In this document: piece by piece, positions 44,473 through 54,918 of the stretch
Layout of the letters: each line of letters starts with the position of its first letter
Position numbering within the stretch: position 1 is the first letter of the stretch
Source of the DNA: Sphingobium fontiphilum
GTDB taxonomy: Bacteria; Pseudomonadota; Alphaproteobacteria; Sphingomonadales; Sphingomonadaceae
Assembly (NCBI RefSeq): GCF_014196635.1
Contig: NZ_JACIEB010000004.1
Span: forward strand, 124,001 to 188,000
DNA length: 64,000 nucleotides
Direction of reading: 5' to 3'
Position numbers and translations under genes: made by a program
The notes under the pieces: generated by a model
What the model saw: the letters and a program-made list of their open reading frames with translations, nothing else
What the model was told of the DNA's origin: nothing
Databases searched by the model: none

Positions 44473-46734
44473 ATGACCGACAAGTCGAGTGTGGAATTTT
44501 CCGAGCGCGAGGCGCTGTTCTTCCATTCGACCATGCGGCCGGGCAAGATCGAGATCATCGCGTCCAAGCCGATGGCGACGCAGCGCGATCTGTCGCTGGC
44601 CTATTCCCCCGGCGTCGCCGTGCCGGTGCGCGCCATCGCCGCCGATCCCGCCACCGCTTATGATTATACCGCCAAGGGCAATCTTGTCGCGGTGATCTCC
44701 AACGGCACGGCGATCCTGGGCCTGGGCAATCTGGGCGCGCTGGCGTCCAAGCCGGTGATGGAGGGCAAGGCCGTGCTCTTCAAGCGGTTCGCCGACGTCG
44801 ATTCCATCGACATCGAACTCAAGACAGAGGATGTCGACCGCTTCATCGAAGCGGTGGAACTGATGGAGCCGACATTCGGCGGCATCAATCTTGAAGACAT
44901 CAAGGCGCCCGAATGCTTCATCATTGAACAGGCGCTGAAAGAACGGATGAACATCCCCGTCTTCCACGACGATCAGCATGGAACCGCCATCATCGCGGCA
45001 GCCGGCGTCATCAACGCGGCGATGCTGACCGGGCGCGAGATGAAGGACATGAAGGTGGTGGTGAACGGCGCGGGCGCCGCCTCCATCGCCTGCACCGAAC
45101 TCATCAAGGCGATCGGCGTGCCGCATGAAAACGTCATCATGTGCGACAGCAAGGGCGTCATCTATCAGGGCCGCACCGAGGGCATGAACCAGTGGAAGTC
45201 CGCCCATGCGGTGCGGACCGACGCGCGCTCGCTGGCCGATGCGATGGAGGGCGCGAACGTATTTCTGGGCCTGTCCGTCGCCGGGGCGGTGACGCAGGAG
45301 ATGGTGAAGGGGATGGGCGAAAAGCCGATCATCTTCGCCATGGCCAATCCCGACCCGGAAATCACCCCGCCCGATGCGAAGGCGGTGCGCCCCGACGCCA
45401 TCGTCGCCACCGGCCGGTCGGATTATCCCAACCAGGTCAACAATGTCCTTGGCTTCCCCTTCATCTTTCGCGGCGCGCTCGATGTGCGCGCGACGACGAT
45501 CAATGAAGCGATGAAGGTCGCCGCCGCCCACGCCATTGCCGAACTGGCGCGTGAACAGGTGCCGGAAGAAGTGGCGAAGGCTTACGGCAAGTCGCACAGT
45601 TTCGGCCCCGACTATATCATCCCCGCGCCGTTCGACCCGCGCCTGATGGAGGTCGTGCCCTCCGCCGTCGCGCAGGCGGCGATGGACAGCGGTGTTGCGC
45701 AAAAGCCGATTCCCGACATGGCGGCCTATCGCCAGTCGCTCAAGGCGCGGCTCAACCCCACCACCTCGGTCCTCACCAGCGCCTATGAAGTGGCCAAGGC
45801 CAATCCCAAGCGCGTGGTTTTCGCAGAAGCGGAAGAGGAAGTGGTCCTGCGCGCCGCCATCCAGTTCCGCGACCTTGGCTACGGCATCCCGGTGCTGGTC
45901 GGCCGCGATCAGGTGTTCGACAAGCTGAAGGCGCTGGGCGTCCGCGATCCCCAGGGGTTCGAGCTGCACAACAGCGTCAATTCGCCGCTGGTGCCCGCCA
46001 TGGTCGACCTGCTCTATGCCCGGCTCCAGCGTCGCGGCTATCTGCGCCGCGATTGCGAGCGGATGGTCAATCGCGACCGCAACATCTTTGGCGCGCTGCT
46101 GGTGAAGATGGGCCATGCGGACGCCATGATTTCCGGCATGACCCGCCCCTATGCGCAGACCATGCGCGAGGTGAAGCGGGTGATCGACCCGGCCGAAGGC
46201 CGCACCCCCTTTGGCATTCATGTCATGGTGTCAAAGAACCAGACCGTGTTCCTGGCCGACACCACCGTCAATGAACGGCCCACGGCCAGCGAACTGGCCG
46301 ACATCGCCGAAGGCACGGTGGCGGTCGCCCGCCGCATGGGCCATGATCCGCGCGTCGCCTTCCTCTCCTATTCCAGCTTCGGCAACCCGCCGGGCAGTTA
46401 TCTGGAAAATCTGCGCGGCGCGGTGTCGATCCTCGACGAACGCGGGGTCGATTTCGAATATGAAGGCGAAATGGCCGCCGACGTCGCGCTCAACCCCACG
46501 GTGATGAAAAATTACCCGTTCAGCCGCCTGTCGGGCCCGGCCAACATCCTGGTCATGCCCGGCCTGCAATCGGCCAATATCTCGGCCAAGCTGCTGCGCG
46601 AACTGGGCGGCACGTCGATGATCGGGCCGATGCTGGTCGGCATGGAAAAATCGGTGCAGATCACCACCATGGCCTCCAACGCGTCGGAAGTGCTGACGCT
46701 GGCGGTGCTGGCGGCCAGCGGCATCGCGATCTGA
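44473..46734 (+). CDS. maeB: NADP-dependent malic enzyme with phosphotransacetylase-like domain
   Basis: A 753-residue MaeB-type malic enzyme converting malate to pyruvate. The malic N-terminal domain contains [14 protein letters not shown] and [10 protein letters not shown], and the cofactor-binding domain [17 protein letters not shown]. From about residue 430 a phosphotransacetylase-like domain follows ([36 protein letters not shown]), which in this family is regulatory and binds acetyl-CoA. Length is typical. It stands alone, divergent from mutS. Confidence 0.96.
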   Translation: MTDKSSVEFSEREALFFHSTMRPGKIEIIASKPMATQRDLSLAYSPGVAVPVRAIAADPATAYDYTAKGNLVAVISNGTAILGLGNLGALASKPVMEGKAVLFKRFADVDSIDIELKTEDVDRFIEAVELMEPTFGGINLEDIKAPECFIIEQALKERMNIPVFHDDQHGTAIIAAAGVINAAMLTGREMKDMKVVVNGAGAASIACTELIKAIGVPHENVIMCDSKGVIYQGRTEGMNQWKSAHAVRTDARSLADAMEGANVFLGLSVAGAVTQEMVKGMGEKPIIFAMANPDPEITPPDAKAVRPDAIVATGRSDYPNQVNNVLGFPFIFRGALDVRATTINEAMKVAAAHAIAELAREQVPEEVAKAYGKSHSFGPDYIIPAPFDPRLMEVVPSAVAQAAMDSGVAQKPIPDMAAYRQSLKARLNPTTSVLTSAYEVAKANPKRVVFAEAEEEVVLRAAIQFRDLGYGIPVLVGRDQVFDKLKALGVRDPQGFELHNSVNSPLVPAMVDLLYARLQRRGYLRRDCERMVNRDRNIFGALLVKMGHADAMISGMTRPYAQTMREVKRVIDPAEGRTPFGIHVMVSKNQTVFLADTTVNERPTASELADIAEGTVAVARRMGHDPRVAFLSYSSFGNPPGSYLENLRGAVSILDERGVDFEYEGEMAADVALNPTVMKNYPFSRLSGPANILVMPGLQSANISAKLLRELGGTSMIGPMLVGMEKSVQITTMASNASEVLTLAVLAASGIAI

Positions 46735-46793
46735 CGGCCAGTCGGCGCAGACAGGCCCTTGGCGTCTTTGCGCTGTCCCGGTAACGCCGGGCG

Positions 46794-47810
46794 ATGCACT
46801 ATTTTTCCGATAACGCGACGCCCGTCTGCCCCGCCGTCATGGCCGCCATTCAGGCCGCCGACGTCGCCGATCATGGTTATGACGGCGACGCCTGGAGCGC
46901 CCGGCTGGACAGCGCCTTTTCCGCGCTGTTCGATGCGCCGGTGCGGGCGATGTGGGTGGCCAGCGGCACGGCGGCGAACAGCATTGCGCTCGCTTGCCTG
47001 TGCCCGCCCTATGGCGGCATCATCTGCCATGAAGAGGCGCATGTCGTGGTCGACGAATGTGGCGCCCCCGGTTTCTTCACCCATGGCGCCAGCCTGATGA
47101 CGCTGCCCGGCGACGGCGCGAAATTGTCGCCCGATAGCGTAGCGGAGCGACTGAAGGCGATCCGCCCCGACGTGCATCAGGTTCCCGCCAGCGCGATCAG
47201 CATCACCAACGCCACCGAATATGGCCTGTCCTACACGCCCGATGAGGTCGCCGCGCTGGGCGACTTAGCCCGCGCCCATGGCCTTGGCTTGCACATGGAC
47301 GGCGCCCGCTTCGCCAATGCGGTTGCCTATCATGGCTTTCATCCCGCCGACGTCACCTGGCGCGCCGGGGTCGACATATTGTCTTTCGGCTGCGTCAAGA
47401 ATGGCGGCATGATGGGTGAGGCGCTGCTGTTTTTCGGCGCGCAGGCGGATGCGCGCTTTGCGGAGGCGGCGCGCTGGCGCAAACGGTCCGGTCACCTGTT
47501 TTCCAAAGGCCGCTATCTCGCCGCGCAATTGCTGGCGATGGTGGAGGGCGACCTGTGGCTGGCCAATGCCCGCGCGGCCAATGCGGCGGCGCAGGCGCTG
47601 GCGGGCGCCGTGCCCGACCGGCTGATGCACCCGGTGCAGGCGAACGAGCTGTTCATCCGCCTGAGCGCGGTGGAGGCGGCGGCGCTGCGCGCGCAGGGCT
47701 TCGACTTTTACGACTGGGGCGATGGGGCCGCGCGTCTCGTCACCAACTGGTCGCACGATGCCGCCGCCGTCGCGCCGCTCGCGATGGCGCTCCGGTCGCT
47801 CCCCGGATGA
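46794..47810 (+). CDS. ltaE: Low-specificity threonine aldolase
   Basis: A 338-residue PLP-dependent beta-eliminating lyase of the threonine aldolase type, splitting threonine or allo-threonine to glycine and acetaldehyde. The N-terminus FSDNATPVCPAVMAAI and the PLP contacts SGTAANSIAL and HMDGARFANA are typical. The Schiff-base Lys lies in SFGCVKNGGMMGEALLFF. Its stop overlaps the ATG of the DMT transporter (ATGA), indicating coupled translation, so the exporter may move an amino acid related to this reaction (inference). Confidence 0.92.
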   Translation: MHYFSDNATPVCPAVMAAIQAADVADHGYDGDAWSARLDSAFSALFDAPVRAMWVASGTAANSIALACLCPPYGGIICHEEAHVVVDECGAPGFFTHGASLMTLPGDGAKLSPDSVAERLKAIRPDVHQVPASAISITNATEYGLSYTPDEVAALGDLARAHGLGLHMDGARFANAVAYHGFHPADVTWRAGVDILSFGCVKNGGMMGEALLFFGAQADARFAEAARWRKRSGHLFSKGRYLAAQLLAMVEGDLWLANARAANAAAQALAGAVPDRLMHPVQANELFIRLSAVEAAALRAQGFDFYDWGDGAARLVTNWSHDAAAVAPLAMALRSLPG

Positions 47811-48706
47811 GCCAGGATCAGGCGAAAGGCGGCGTCGTCCTGCCCTTCATCATCGTCACGCTGATCTGGAGCTCCACCTGGATCGTCATCCGCGACCAGC
47901 TCGCCGCCGTGCCGCCCAGCTGGTCGGTCAGCTACCGTTTCCTGCTCGCCGGGGTCGGCATGGGCCTCTTCGCTCTCTTTCGCGGGGTTCCGCTGCGCCT
48001 GCCGCCGCGCGGAATCATGTTCGCGACGATGCTCGGCCTTGCCCAGTTCGTGCTCAATTTCAACTTTGTCTATCGCGCCGAACATTATCTGACCTCCGGC
48101 GTTGTCGCCATCGTCTATGCCCTGTTGCTCATCCCCAACAGCATCATGGCCTGGATCATCTTTCGCCAGCCGGTCAGCCGCGCCTTCATCGCCGGGTCGG
48201 TGGTGGCGGTGGCGGGCATTTCCATGCTGCTGCTGCGCGAATATCGCATGGCCGCCGTTGCGCCCGACGCAGTATTGCTTGGCGTGGGGTTGAGCGTCGC
48301 CGGGCTGCTCAGCGCGTCGGCGGCCAATGTGATGCAGGGCATGGACATGGCTCGCCGCCTGCCGATGATGACGGTGCTGACCTGGGCGATGCTGCTGGGC
48401 AGCGCGATGGATGCGATCTATGCCTGGGCCACGGTGGGTGGCCCGGTGATGGACTGGCGGCCGGGCTATCTGCTGGGCGTCGCGTGGCTGGGGATTGCCG
48501 GATCGGTCGTCACCTTCCCGCTCTATTTCACCCTGATACAGCGCATCGGCGCGGGCCGCGCCGCCTATACCAGCGTGCTGATCCCGGTGATCGCCATGCT
48601 CATTTCCACTATGTGGGAAGGCTATCGCTGGACCCCGCTGGCGGTGGGCGGCGCGGCGTTGGCGATTATCGGCATGGCCATCGCGCTGCGATCAAAACAG
48701 GGGTAG
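47807..48706 (+). CDS. EamA/DMT family transporter
   Basis: A 299-residue permease with ten predicted transmembrane helices in two EamA repeats, beginning VLPFIIVTLIWSSTWIVIRDQ, a hallmark of DMT metabolite exporters. The second repeat starts near VLLGVGLSVAGLLSASAANV and ends WTPLAVGGAALAIIGMAIAL. The ATG at 47807 overlaps the threonine aldolase stop; the long open frame upstream of it is a shadow of the aldolase. The exported solute is unknown, with amino acids most likely from context. Confidence 0.92.
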   Translation: MSQDQAKGGVVLPFIIVTLIWSSTWIVIRDQLAAVPPSWSVSYRFLLAGVGMGLFALFRGVPLRLPPRGIMFATMLGLAQFVLNFNFVYRAEHYLTSGVVAIVYALLLIPNSIMAWIIFRQPVSRAFIAGSVVAVAGISMLLLREYRMAAVAPDAVLLGVGLSVAGLLSASAANVMQGMDMARRLPMMTVLTWAMLLGSAMDAIYAWATVGGPVMDWRPGYLLGVAWLGIAGSVVTFPLYFTLIQRIGAGRAAYTSVLIPVIAMLISTMWEGYRWTPLAVGGAALAIIGMAIALRSKQG

Positions 48707-48725
48707 GAGCGAACCCCCTCGCTGT

Positions 48726-49517
48726 TCATGCCTCCGCGTCAGCCCTGGCCGCGGCCTGCCGCGTGGTCGATGCGCCGGAGCCGGCAACCGCCGCCCCGAC
48801 CAGCATGATGACGGCGGCGTCGTCGGCGATGACGGCGGCGGCGACCGGCAGCAGGTCGAGCCGGGTGCGCAGCAACTGTTCGTCGGGCAGGCTGGCGTTG
48901 GCCGCCAGCAGCACCGGCGTATCGCCCGCCAGCCCATGGGCGATCAGCCGGGCCGACATTTCCCTGGCCGCCGCCTTGCCCATATAGATGGCGATCGTCG
49001 CCGCCGGATCGGCGAGCGCCGCCCAGTCCAGCTCCAGCGCCTCGCCCGCGCGGGCATGGGCGGTGACGAAGGTCAACTTGCGGGCGAGGCCGCGCAGGGT
49101 GAGCGAGGCCCCCGCGCTCGCCGCCGCCGCCGATGCCGCCGTCACCCCCGGACAGATGCGCACGGCGACGCCATGGTCGGCGCAACTGGCCATTTCCTCC
49201 GCCGACCGGCCAAAGATCGACGGATCGCCGCCCTTCAGCCGGACCACCCGCTCGCCCGCCAGAGCGGCCCTGACCAGCAGGTCGTTGATGCTGTCCTGAT
49301 CCTTCGAATGGCGGCCCGATCTTTTGCCGACCGATATGCGCTTCGTGCCCGCCGGAATGAGGTCCAGCACGCCGGGGCCGACCAGCGCATCGTAGAAGAC
49401 GATGCTGGCGGCGCGGATCAGCTTTTCCGCCTTGCGCGTCAACAGGTCGGGGTCGCCCGGTCCGGCGCCGACGAGCCAGACTTCACCGGGACCGATGGGG
49501 TTTTCATGCGTTGACAC
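48726..49517 (-). CDS. cobA: Uroporphyrinogen-III C-methyltransferase (SUMT)
   Basis: A 263-residue SAM-dependent methyltransferase that makes precorrin-2, the precursor of siroheme. The family motifs are VWLVGAGPGDPDLLTRKA, VVRLKGGDPSIFGR, CPGVTAASAAAA and TIAIYMGKAAA. It starts with GTG at 49517, overlapping the end of nasA by 14 nt, so it is the last gene of the nitrate operon. It would supply siroheme to NirB. The CysG dehydrogenase/chelatase part is absent and must be encoded elsewhere. Confidence 0.95.
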   Translation of the reverse strand: MSTHENPIGPGEVWLVGAGPGDPDLLTRKAEKLIRAASIVFYDALVGPGVLDLIPAGTKRISVGKRSGRHSKDQDSINDLLVRAALAGERVVRLKGGDPSIFGRSAEEMASCADHGVAVRICPGVTAASAAAASAGASLTLRGLARKLTFVTAHARAGEALELDWAALADPAATIAIYMGKAAAREMSARLIAHGLAGDTPVLLAANASLPDEQLLRTRLDLLPVAAAVIADDAAVIMLVGAAVAGSGASTTRQAAARADAEA

Positions 49518-52098
49518 AGGCGTCCTCCTTCGCGGTTTGCGCGATCAGGCGGGAAATGGCGGGGCGGCAACTGCCGCAATTGGTCCCCGCGCGGATAGCG
49601 GCGCCGACCGTCTCCACGCTGGTCAGCGATTGTTCGCGAATCGCGCGGGTGATGGCGAACATGCCGACGTCGAAGCAGACGCACAGGGTCGGGCCATTGT
49701 CGGGCGCGGGATCGGCCGAACGACCCGCGAGCAGTTCCGACCCGCTGGCCCCTTCCGGTGCGCCCAACTGACCCAGAATCCAGTCGCGCGACGGCAGCAG
49801 CCCGGATCGTGTCAGGAACAGGGCGGCGCGCAGGCGGCCGTCGTCATCGCGCACCGCCACCCTGATCGTGCCGCGCGCGCCGTCCTGCGCCTCGATCCGC
49901 TGGCCATGGGGCAGCAGCGCGTCGATGTCGATCGCGCCCTGCCCGACCAGCTCGGTCAGCCAGCCATGCTCGCCGCGCGCCCGCGTCCAGTAACAGTCGA
50001 TGGCGATCGCCACCGGTTCCGCTGAAACCATGAACCCGCGCCAGTCGCTTTCGAATGGCTCGATGCTCGCTGCGGTGTTCTTGAAGGCGGGCTGCCCGGA
50101 AACCGGATCAGTGACGGGGGCGGGCAGACGGCCCGTGCGGCCGCCGCTCGACAGCGTGTCGGTCCAGTGAATCGGCACGAACAACTCGCCCGGCCGCTGG
50201 CCATCGCTCAACGACACGCGATAGCGGCTCTCGCCCTGCAATGTCGCAACCCGCGCGATGCTGCCTTCGGTCAGGCCCAGCCGGGCGGCGTCATGGGCAT
50301 GAACCTCGACCAGCGGCTCGCGGCGATGGCGGGACAATTTGGGCGACAGGCCGGTGCGCGTCATCGTGTGCCACTGATCGCGATAGCGGCCGGTGTTGAG
50401 GCGGAAGGGAAAGGCGGGGTCGGCGGCGGGCGCGGCGGGCGCGTCCACCGCGACGATGCGCGCGCGCCCGTCCGGCGTCGAAAACCGTCCTGAAGCAAAT
50501 GGCGAAACCCCGCCCCATTGCCAGGGCGCCCAACCGTCATAGTCCGCGTCGCTGATCCCGGCCCATTGCGACAGGTCGAGCATGCGCGCGCCATCGTTGC
50601 GAAAGCCGGTCTGGGCGCAATATTCGCGAAAAATGTCGGCGGCCCGCCGATAGCCGAAGCCAGCGCCAAAGCCCATGCGGCGGGCCACGTCGCTGACAAT
50701 GTCCCAATCGGCCCGCACGTCGCCCGGCGCGGCAAGCAGCGCGCGCTGGCGGCTGACGATCCGTTCCGAATTGGTGACCGTGCCGTCCTTTTCGCCCCAG
50801 CCCAGCGCGGGCAGGCGGACATGGGCGAAGCGCGCGCTGTCGGTTTCCGCGATCACCTCCGACGCGACGACGAAGTCGCAGCGTGCCAGCGCCTCGCGCA
50901 CGAAACCGGCGTCGGGCATGGACACGGCCGGGTTCGTCGCCATGATCCACAGCGCCTTGACCTTGCCTTCGTGCACCGCGCGGAACAGGTCGACGGCTTT
51001 GAGGCCGGGCGCGCGCGCTATCGTGGGGCTCTGCCAGAAATCCTGCGCCGCAGCGCATTCGGCATCGGAAAAGCCCATATGCGCGGCCAGCATGTTGGCG
51101 AGGCCGCCGACCTCGCGCCCGCCCATGGCGTTGGGCTGGCCGGTGATGCTGAACGGCCCCATGCCCGCCCGGCCGATGCGGCCGGTGGCAAGATGCAGGT
51201 TGATGATGGCGTTGCCCTTGTCGGTCCCGCTCGACGACTGGTTTGCCCCCTGGCTGAACAGCGTGACCATGCGGGGCGTCGCCGCCACCATGTCGGCGAG
51301 CGCATCGAAGGCGGCGGCGTCGATGCCGATGCCGGGCAGGTCGATGGCCAGCGAGGCGATGAAATCCTCCGGCATGTCGACATGCTGCGCGATATAGGCG
51401 GCGTCGAATCCACCCCGGTCGCGCATCGCCGCCAGCAGGCCGTTGAACAGCGCGACGTCGCCATCGGGGCGCAGCGCGACATGCAGGTCGGCCCGCTCGG
51501 CCGTTTCGGTGCGGCGGGGGTCGATCACCACCAGCTTCGCGCCCCGCGCCTCGCGCGCCGCCTCAATCCGCTGCCAGATCACCGGATGGCACCAGGCGGT
51601 GTTGGAGCCGACAAGCAGGATGAGGTCCGCCTCTTCCAGATCGGCATAGGAACAGGGCACGACATCCTCGCCGAAGGCCCGGTTGTGCGCCGCGACCGCG
51701 CTCGACATGCACAGCCGCGAATTGGTGTCGATATTGCCGGAACCGATGAAGCCCTTCATCAGCTTGTTGGCGACATAATAATCTTCGGTCAGCAATTGGC
51801 CGGAGACGTAAAAGGCGACGCTGTCCGGGCCATGATTGCGGATGGTCTGCGCGAATCTTCCGGCGACCAGGTTCAGCGCCTCATCCCAGTCGACGCGCTC
51901 CTCGCCGATCATGGGGTGCAGCAGCCGCCCTTCCAGTCCGACCGTCTCGCCCAGATGCGTCCCCTTGGAACAAAGCCGCCCGAAATTGGCGGGATGCGTC
52001 GCGTCACCGGTGATCGCGACCGTGCGTTCGCCGGTAGGAACGGCAGAAATTCCGCAGCCGACGCCGCAATAGGCGCAGGTCGTGCGGATGGCGTTCAT
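49504..52098 (-). CDS. nasA: Assimilatory nitrate reductase catalytic subunit
   Basis: An 864-residue cytoplasmic molybdoenzyme reducing nitrate to nitrite. The N-terminal [4Fe-4S] motif is TCAYCGVGCGISA with the fourth Cys in GRLCSKG. Mo-bis-MGD binding segments include TNSRLCMSSAVAAH, SQGANQSSSGTDKGNAI and the C-terminal LNTGRYRDQWHTMTRTG. Residues about 795-860 form an extra BFD-like [2Fe-2S] domain (LCVCFDVGMFAI and GTNCGSCRPAI), as in NasC/NasA proteins that accept electrons without a heme subunit. No NasB-type flavoprotein gene lies nearby. The ATG overlaps the nirD stop (ATGA). Confidence 0.96.
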   Translation of the reverse strand: MNAIRTTCAYCGVGCGISAVPTGERTVAITGDATHPANFGRLCSKGTHLGETVGLEGRLLHPMIGEERVDWDEALNLVAGRFAQTIRNHGPDSVAFYVSGQLLTEDYYVANKLMKGFIGSGNIDTNSRLCMSSAVAAHNRAFGEDVVPCSYADLEEADLILLVGSNTAWCHPVIWQRIEAAREARGAKLVVIDPRRTETAERADLHVALRPDGDVALFNGLLAAMRDRGGFDAAYIAQHVDMPEDFIASLAIDLPGIGIDAAAFDALADMVAATPRMVTLFSQGANQSSSGTDKGNAIINLHLATGRIGRAGMGPFSITGQPNAMGGREVGGLANMLAAHMGFSDAECAAAQDFWQSPTIARAPGLKAVDLFRAVHEGKVKALWIMATNPAVSMPDAGFVREALARCDFVVASEVIAETDSARFAHVRLPALGWGEKDGTVTNSERIVSRQRALLAAPGDVRADWDIVSDVARRMGFGAGFGYRRAADIFREYCAQTGFRNDGARMLDLSQWAGISDADYDGWAPWQWGGVSPFASGRFSTPDGRARIVAVDAPAAPAADPAFPFRLNTGRYRDQWHTMTRTGLSPKLSRHRREPLVEVHAHDAARLGLTEGSIARVATLQGESRYRVSLSDGQRPGELFVPIHWTDTLSSGGRTGRLPAPVTDPVSGQPAFKNTAASIEPFESDWRGFMVSAEPVAIAIDCYWTRARGEHGWLTELVGQGAIDIDALLPHGQRIEAQDGARGTIRVAVRDDDGRLRAALFLTRSGLLPSRDWILGQLGAPEGASGSELLAGRSADPAPDNGPTLCVCFDVGMFAITRAIREQSLTSVETVGAAIRAGTNCGSCRPAISRLIAQTAKEDACVNA

Positions 52099-52439
52099 GC
52101 GGCGCCCGCCAATGCTTCCTTGCGCCCGATCAGGATGCGGCCGCCGTCGATCTTCACCGGGATGGTCGGCACGCAGCCTTCGTCATCGCCCAGCGCCTGC
52201 CCCGAAATCAGGCTGATGCGCCAGTTGTGCAGCGGGCAGGTGACGGTGGTGTCGTGGACGATGCCTTGTGACAACGGCCCCTGCTTGTGCGGACATTTGT
52301 TCTGGAGCGCATAGACGTCGCCGTTGGCGGTGCGGAAAATGGCGATTTCCTGCCCGCCCTGAACGGGCAGTGTGCGCGCGCCAAGCGCCGGGAGCTGTTC
52401 CACGGGGCCGACATCGAGCCAGAGTGCGGTATGCGGCAT
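52095..52439 (-). CDS. nirD: Nitrite reductase (NADH) small subunit NirD
   Basis: A 114-residue Rieske-like protein. Cluster ligands are CPH in NKCPHKQGPLSQG and CPLH in TVTCPLHNWRISL, giving the C-x-H...C-x2-H set, so it probably does bind a [2Fe-2S] centre (some NirD proteins do not). The ATG at 52439 follows the nirB stop by 5 nt. The upstream extension of the open frame belongs to nirB. It partners NirB in the reduction of nitrite to ammonium. Confidence 0.94.
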   Translation of the reverse strand: MPHTALWLDVGPVEQLPALGARTLPVQGGQEIAIFRTANGDVYALQNKCPHKQGPLSQGIVHDTTVTCPLHNWRISLISGQALGDDEGCVPTIPVKIDGGRILIGRKEALAGAA

Positions 52440-52444
52440 GGCTT

Positions 52445-54907
52445 TTAGCCTCCCACGACTGCGAAGGGCCGGATTTCGGCCAGATGCTGATGAAGATGCG
52501 CTTCCTTGCCCGCAGCGCGTTCGGCCCAGGGGTCGACCTGAAGGAAGCTCTGGGCATAGAGGAAGCGGGCGCGCAGCGCTTCGCGTCCGGCCGCATCCTC
52601 GACGATCCGCTGCTTGACATAGTCGAGGCCGACGCGCTCCACCCAGGGCGCCGTGCGGTCGAGATAGCGGGCTTCCTCGCGGTAGAGCTGGATAAATGCT
52701 GCGCAATAATCCATCGCCTCCTGCTCGGTCGAAACCTTGCACAGCAGGTCCGTGCCGCGCAGGTGGATGCCGCCATTGCCGCCGATATGCAGTTCATACC
52801 CGCTGTCGACGCAGATCACGCCAAAATCCTTGATCGTCGCTTCTGCGCAGTTGCGCGGGCAGCCCGACACGGCGATCTTGAACTTGTGGGGCATCCACGA
52901 ACCCCAGGTCATATGTTCGATCTTGACGCCCAGGCCCGTGCTGTCCTGCGTGCCAAAGCGGCACCATTCGCTCCCCACGCAGGTCTTCACCGTGCGCAGC
53001 GCCTTGCCATAGGCGTGGCCCGAAACCATGCCTGCGGCGTTGAGGTCGGCCCAGACGGCGGGCAGGTCTTCCTTCCTGATGCCGAAGATGTCGAGCCGCT
53101 GGCCGCCGGTCACCTTGACCATCGGCGCATGATATTTCTCGACCACATCGGCGATGGCGCGCAACTCGCGCGGGTTGGTGAGGCCGCCCCACATGCGCGG
53201 CACCACTGAATAGGTGCCGTCCTTCTGGATATTGGCGTGCATCCGTTCGTTGACGAAGCGGCTCTGCGGGTCTTCCTGATGCTCGGCGGGCCACGCGCAC
53301 AGCAGATAATAGTTGAGCGCGGGGCGGCAGGAGGAACAGCCGTCGGGCGTGCTCCAGCTCAGCGCCTGCATCACCGCCGGGATTTCCTTCAGCGCCTTCT
53401 CCCGGATCGCCGCGCGGACATCCTCATGGGTGAAGCTGGTGCATTTGCACATTGGCTTGTTGTCGCGTTCGCCGGCAAATTCGTCGCCCAGCGCGAGCGC
53501 CAGCAGATTTTCGACAAGGCCGGTGCACGACCCGCAGCTCGCCGACGCCTTGCAGCCCGAACGCACCGCATCGAGCGTATGTGCGCCGCCGCCGATGCAG
53601 GCCATGACCTTGCCCTTGTTGACGCCGTTGCAGCCGCAGATTTCCGCATCGTCGGAAAGCGCCGCAACGGCATCAATAGGGTTTGCCGAGGCCCCCCCGC
53701 CGCTGGCGAAAGCCTGACCGAAGATCAGCGCGTCGCGGATGTCGGCAATGTCCTCGCCCCGGCGCAGCATGTCGAAATACCAGTTGCCGTCGGCGGTGTC
53801 GCCATAGAGAACGGCGCCGACGATCTTGTCTTCCTTGACGATCACGCGCTTGTAGACGCCGCGCGTCGCATCGCGCAGCACAATGTCCTCGCACCCTTCG
53901 CCGCCGGAAAAATCGCCCGCCGAAAACACGTCCAGCCCGGCGACCTTCAGCTTGGTCGATGTGACCGACCCCGGATAGCCGGTGGGCTGCGCGACCAGCC
54001 CGTCGGCCAGCGCGCGGCCCATTTCAAAGAGCGGCGCCACCAGGCCATAGACCATGCCATTATGTTCGACGCATTCGCCCACGGCCAATATGTCAGGGTC
54101 GGACGTCACCATATGATCGTCGACCTGGATGCCGCGCCCGACCGCCAGACCCGCGTCGCGGGCGAGGCCGGTGCTGGGCCGGATGCCGACCGCCATGACG
54201 ACGATGTCGGCGGGGATTTCGCGCCCGTCCTTCAGGCGCACGGCTTCCACCTTGCCGTTGCCCAGGATCTCCGCCGTGTCGGCGCCGGTGATGATCGTCT
54301 GGCCACGCGCCTCCAGCGCGGTCTTGAGCAGCCACCCGGCCGCCTCGTCGAGCTGACGCTCCATCAGCGTCGGCATCAGGTGGAGGACGGTGACCTGCAT
54401 ACCCCGAAGCGCCAGTCCATGGGCCGCTTCAAGGCCAAGCAGGCCACCGCCGATGACCACCGCATTGCCCCCCAGCTTTGCGGCGGTCAACATCTTGTCC
54501 ACATCGTCGAGATCGCGGAACGTCACCACGCCGGGCAGGTCCTTGCCCGGCACCGGGATGATGAACGGGTCCGATCCGGTGGCGATCATCAGCTTGTCAT
54601 AGGGGGTGACATTGCCCGAACGGGCGGTCACCGTCTTTGCCGAACGGTCGATGGCGACGACAGGGTCGCCCGAAACCAGCGCGATGCCGTTGGCGTCGTA
54701 CCAGTCCTGCCCGTTGATGACGATCTCTTCAAAGCTCTTTTCGCCGGCCAGAACCGGCGACAGCATGATGCGGTTGTAATTGACGCGCGGTTCCGCCCCA
54801 AAGATCGTGATCCGGTATCGGGCGGGGTCGCGTGCGAGTATCTCCTCGACGGCGCGGCACCCGGCCATGCCGTTGCCGATCACGATCAGATGGGGCTTGT
54901 CGGTCAT
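52445..54907 (-). CDS. nirB: Nitrite reductase (NADH) large subunit NirB
   Basis: An 820-residue enzyme that reduces nitrite to ammonium with NADH. The FAD domain starts LIVIGNGMAGCRAVEEI, and the NAD-binding segment is AVVIGGGLLGLEAAHGLALR (about residues 150-169). A BFD-like [2Fe-2S] domain has CGCNGVNKGKV and CGSCTGLVENLL (about 410-460). The siroheme/[4Fe-4S] ligands are in CVGSEWCRFG and SGCPRNCAEA (about 630-680). It lies between the porin and nirD genes, separated by 11 and 5 nt respectively. Confidence 0.97.
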   Translation of the reverse strand: MTDKPHLIVIGNGMAGCRAVEEILARDPARYRITIFGAEPRVNYNRIMLSPVLAGEKSFEEIVINGQDWYDANGIALVSGDPVVAIDRSAKTVTARSGNVTPYDKLMIATGSDPFIIPVPGKDLPGVVTFRDLDDVDKMLTAAKLGGNAVVIGGGLLGLEAAHGLALRGMQVTVLHLMPTLMERQLDEAAGWLLKTALEARGQTIITGADTAEILGNGKVEAVRLKDGREIPADIVVMAVGIRPSTGLARDAGLAVGRGIQVDDHMVTSDPDILAVGECVEHNGMVYGLVAPLFEMGRALADGLVAQPTGYPGSVTSTKLKVAGLDVFSAGDFSGGEGCEDIVLRDATRGVYKRVIVKEDKIVGAVLYGDTADGNWYFDMLRRGEDIADIRDALIFGQAFASGGGASANPIDAVAALSDDAEICGCNGVNKGKVMACIGGGAHTLDAVRSGCKASASCGSCTGLVENLLALALGDEFAGERDNKPMCKCTSFTHEDVRAAIREKALKEIPAVMQALSWSTPDGCSSCRPALNYYLLCAWPAEHQEDPQSRFVNERMHANIQKDGTYSVVPRMWGGLTNPRELRAIADVVEKYHAPMVKVTGGQRLDIFGIRKEDLPAVWADLNAAGMVSGHAYGKALRTVKTCVGSEWCRFGTQDSTGLGVKIEHMTWGSWMPHKFKIAVSGCPRNCAEATIKDFGVICVDSGYELHIGGNGGIHLRGTDLLCKVSTEQEAMDYCAAFIQLYREEARYLDRTAPWVERVGLDYVKQRIVEDAAGREALRARFLYAQSFLQVDPWAERAAGKEAHLHQHLAEIRPFAVVGG

Positions 54908-54918
54908 TGCTGCTGTCC

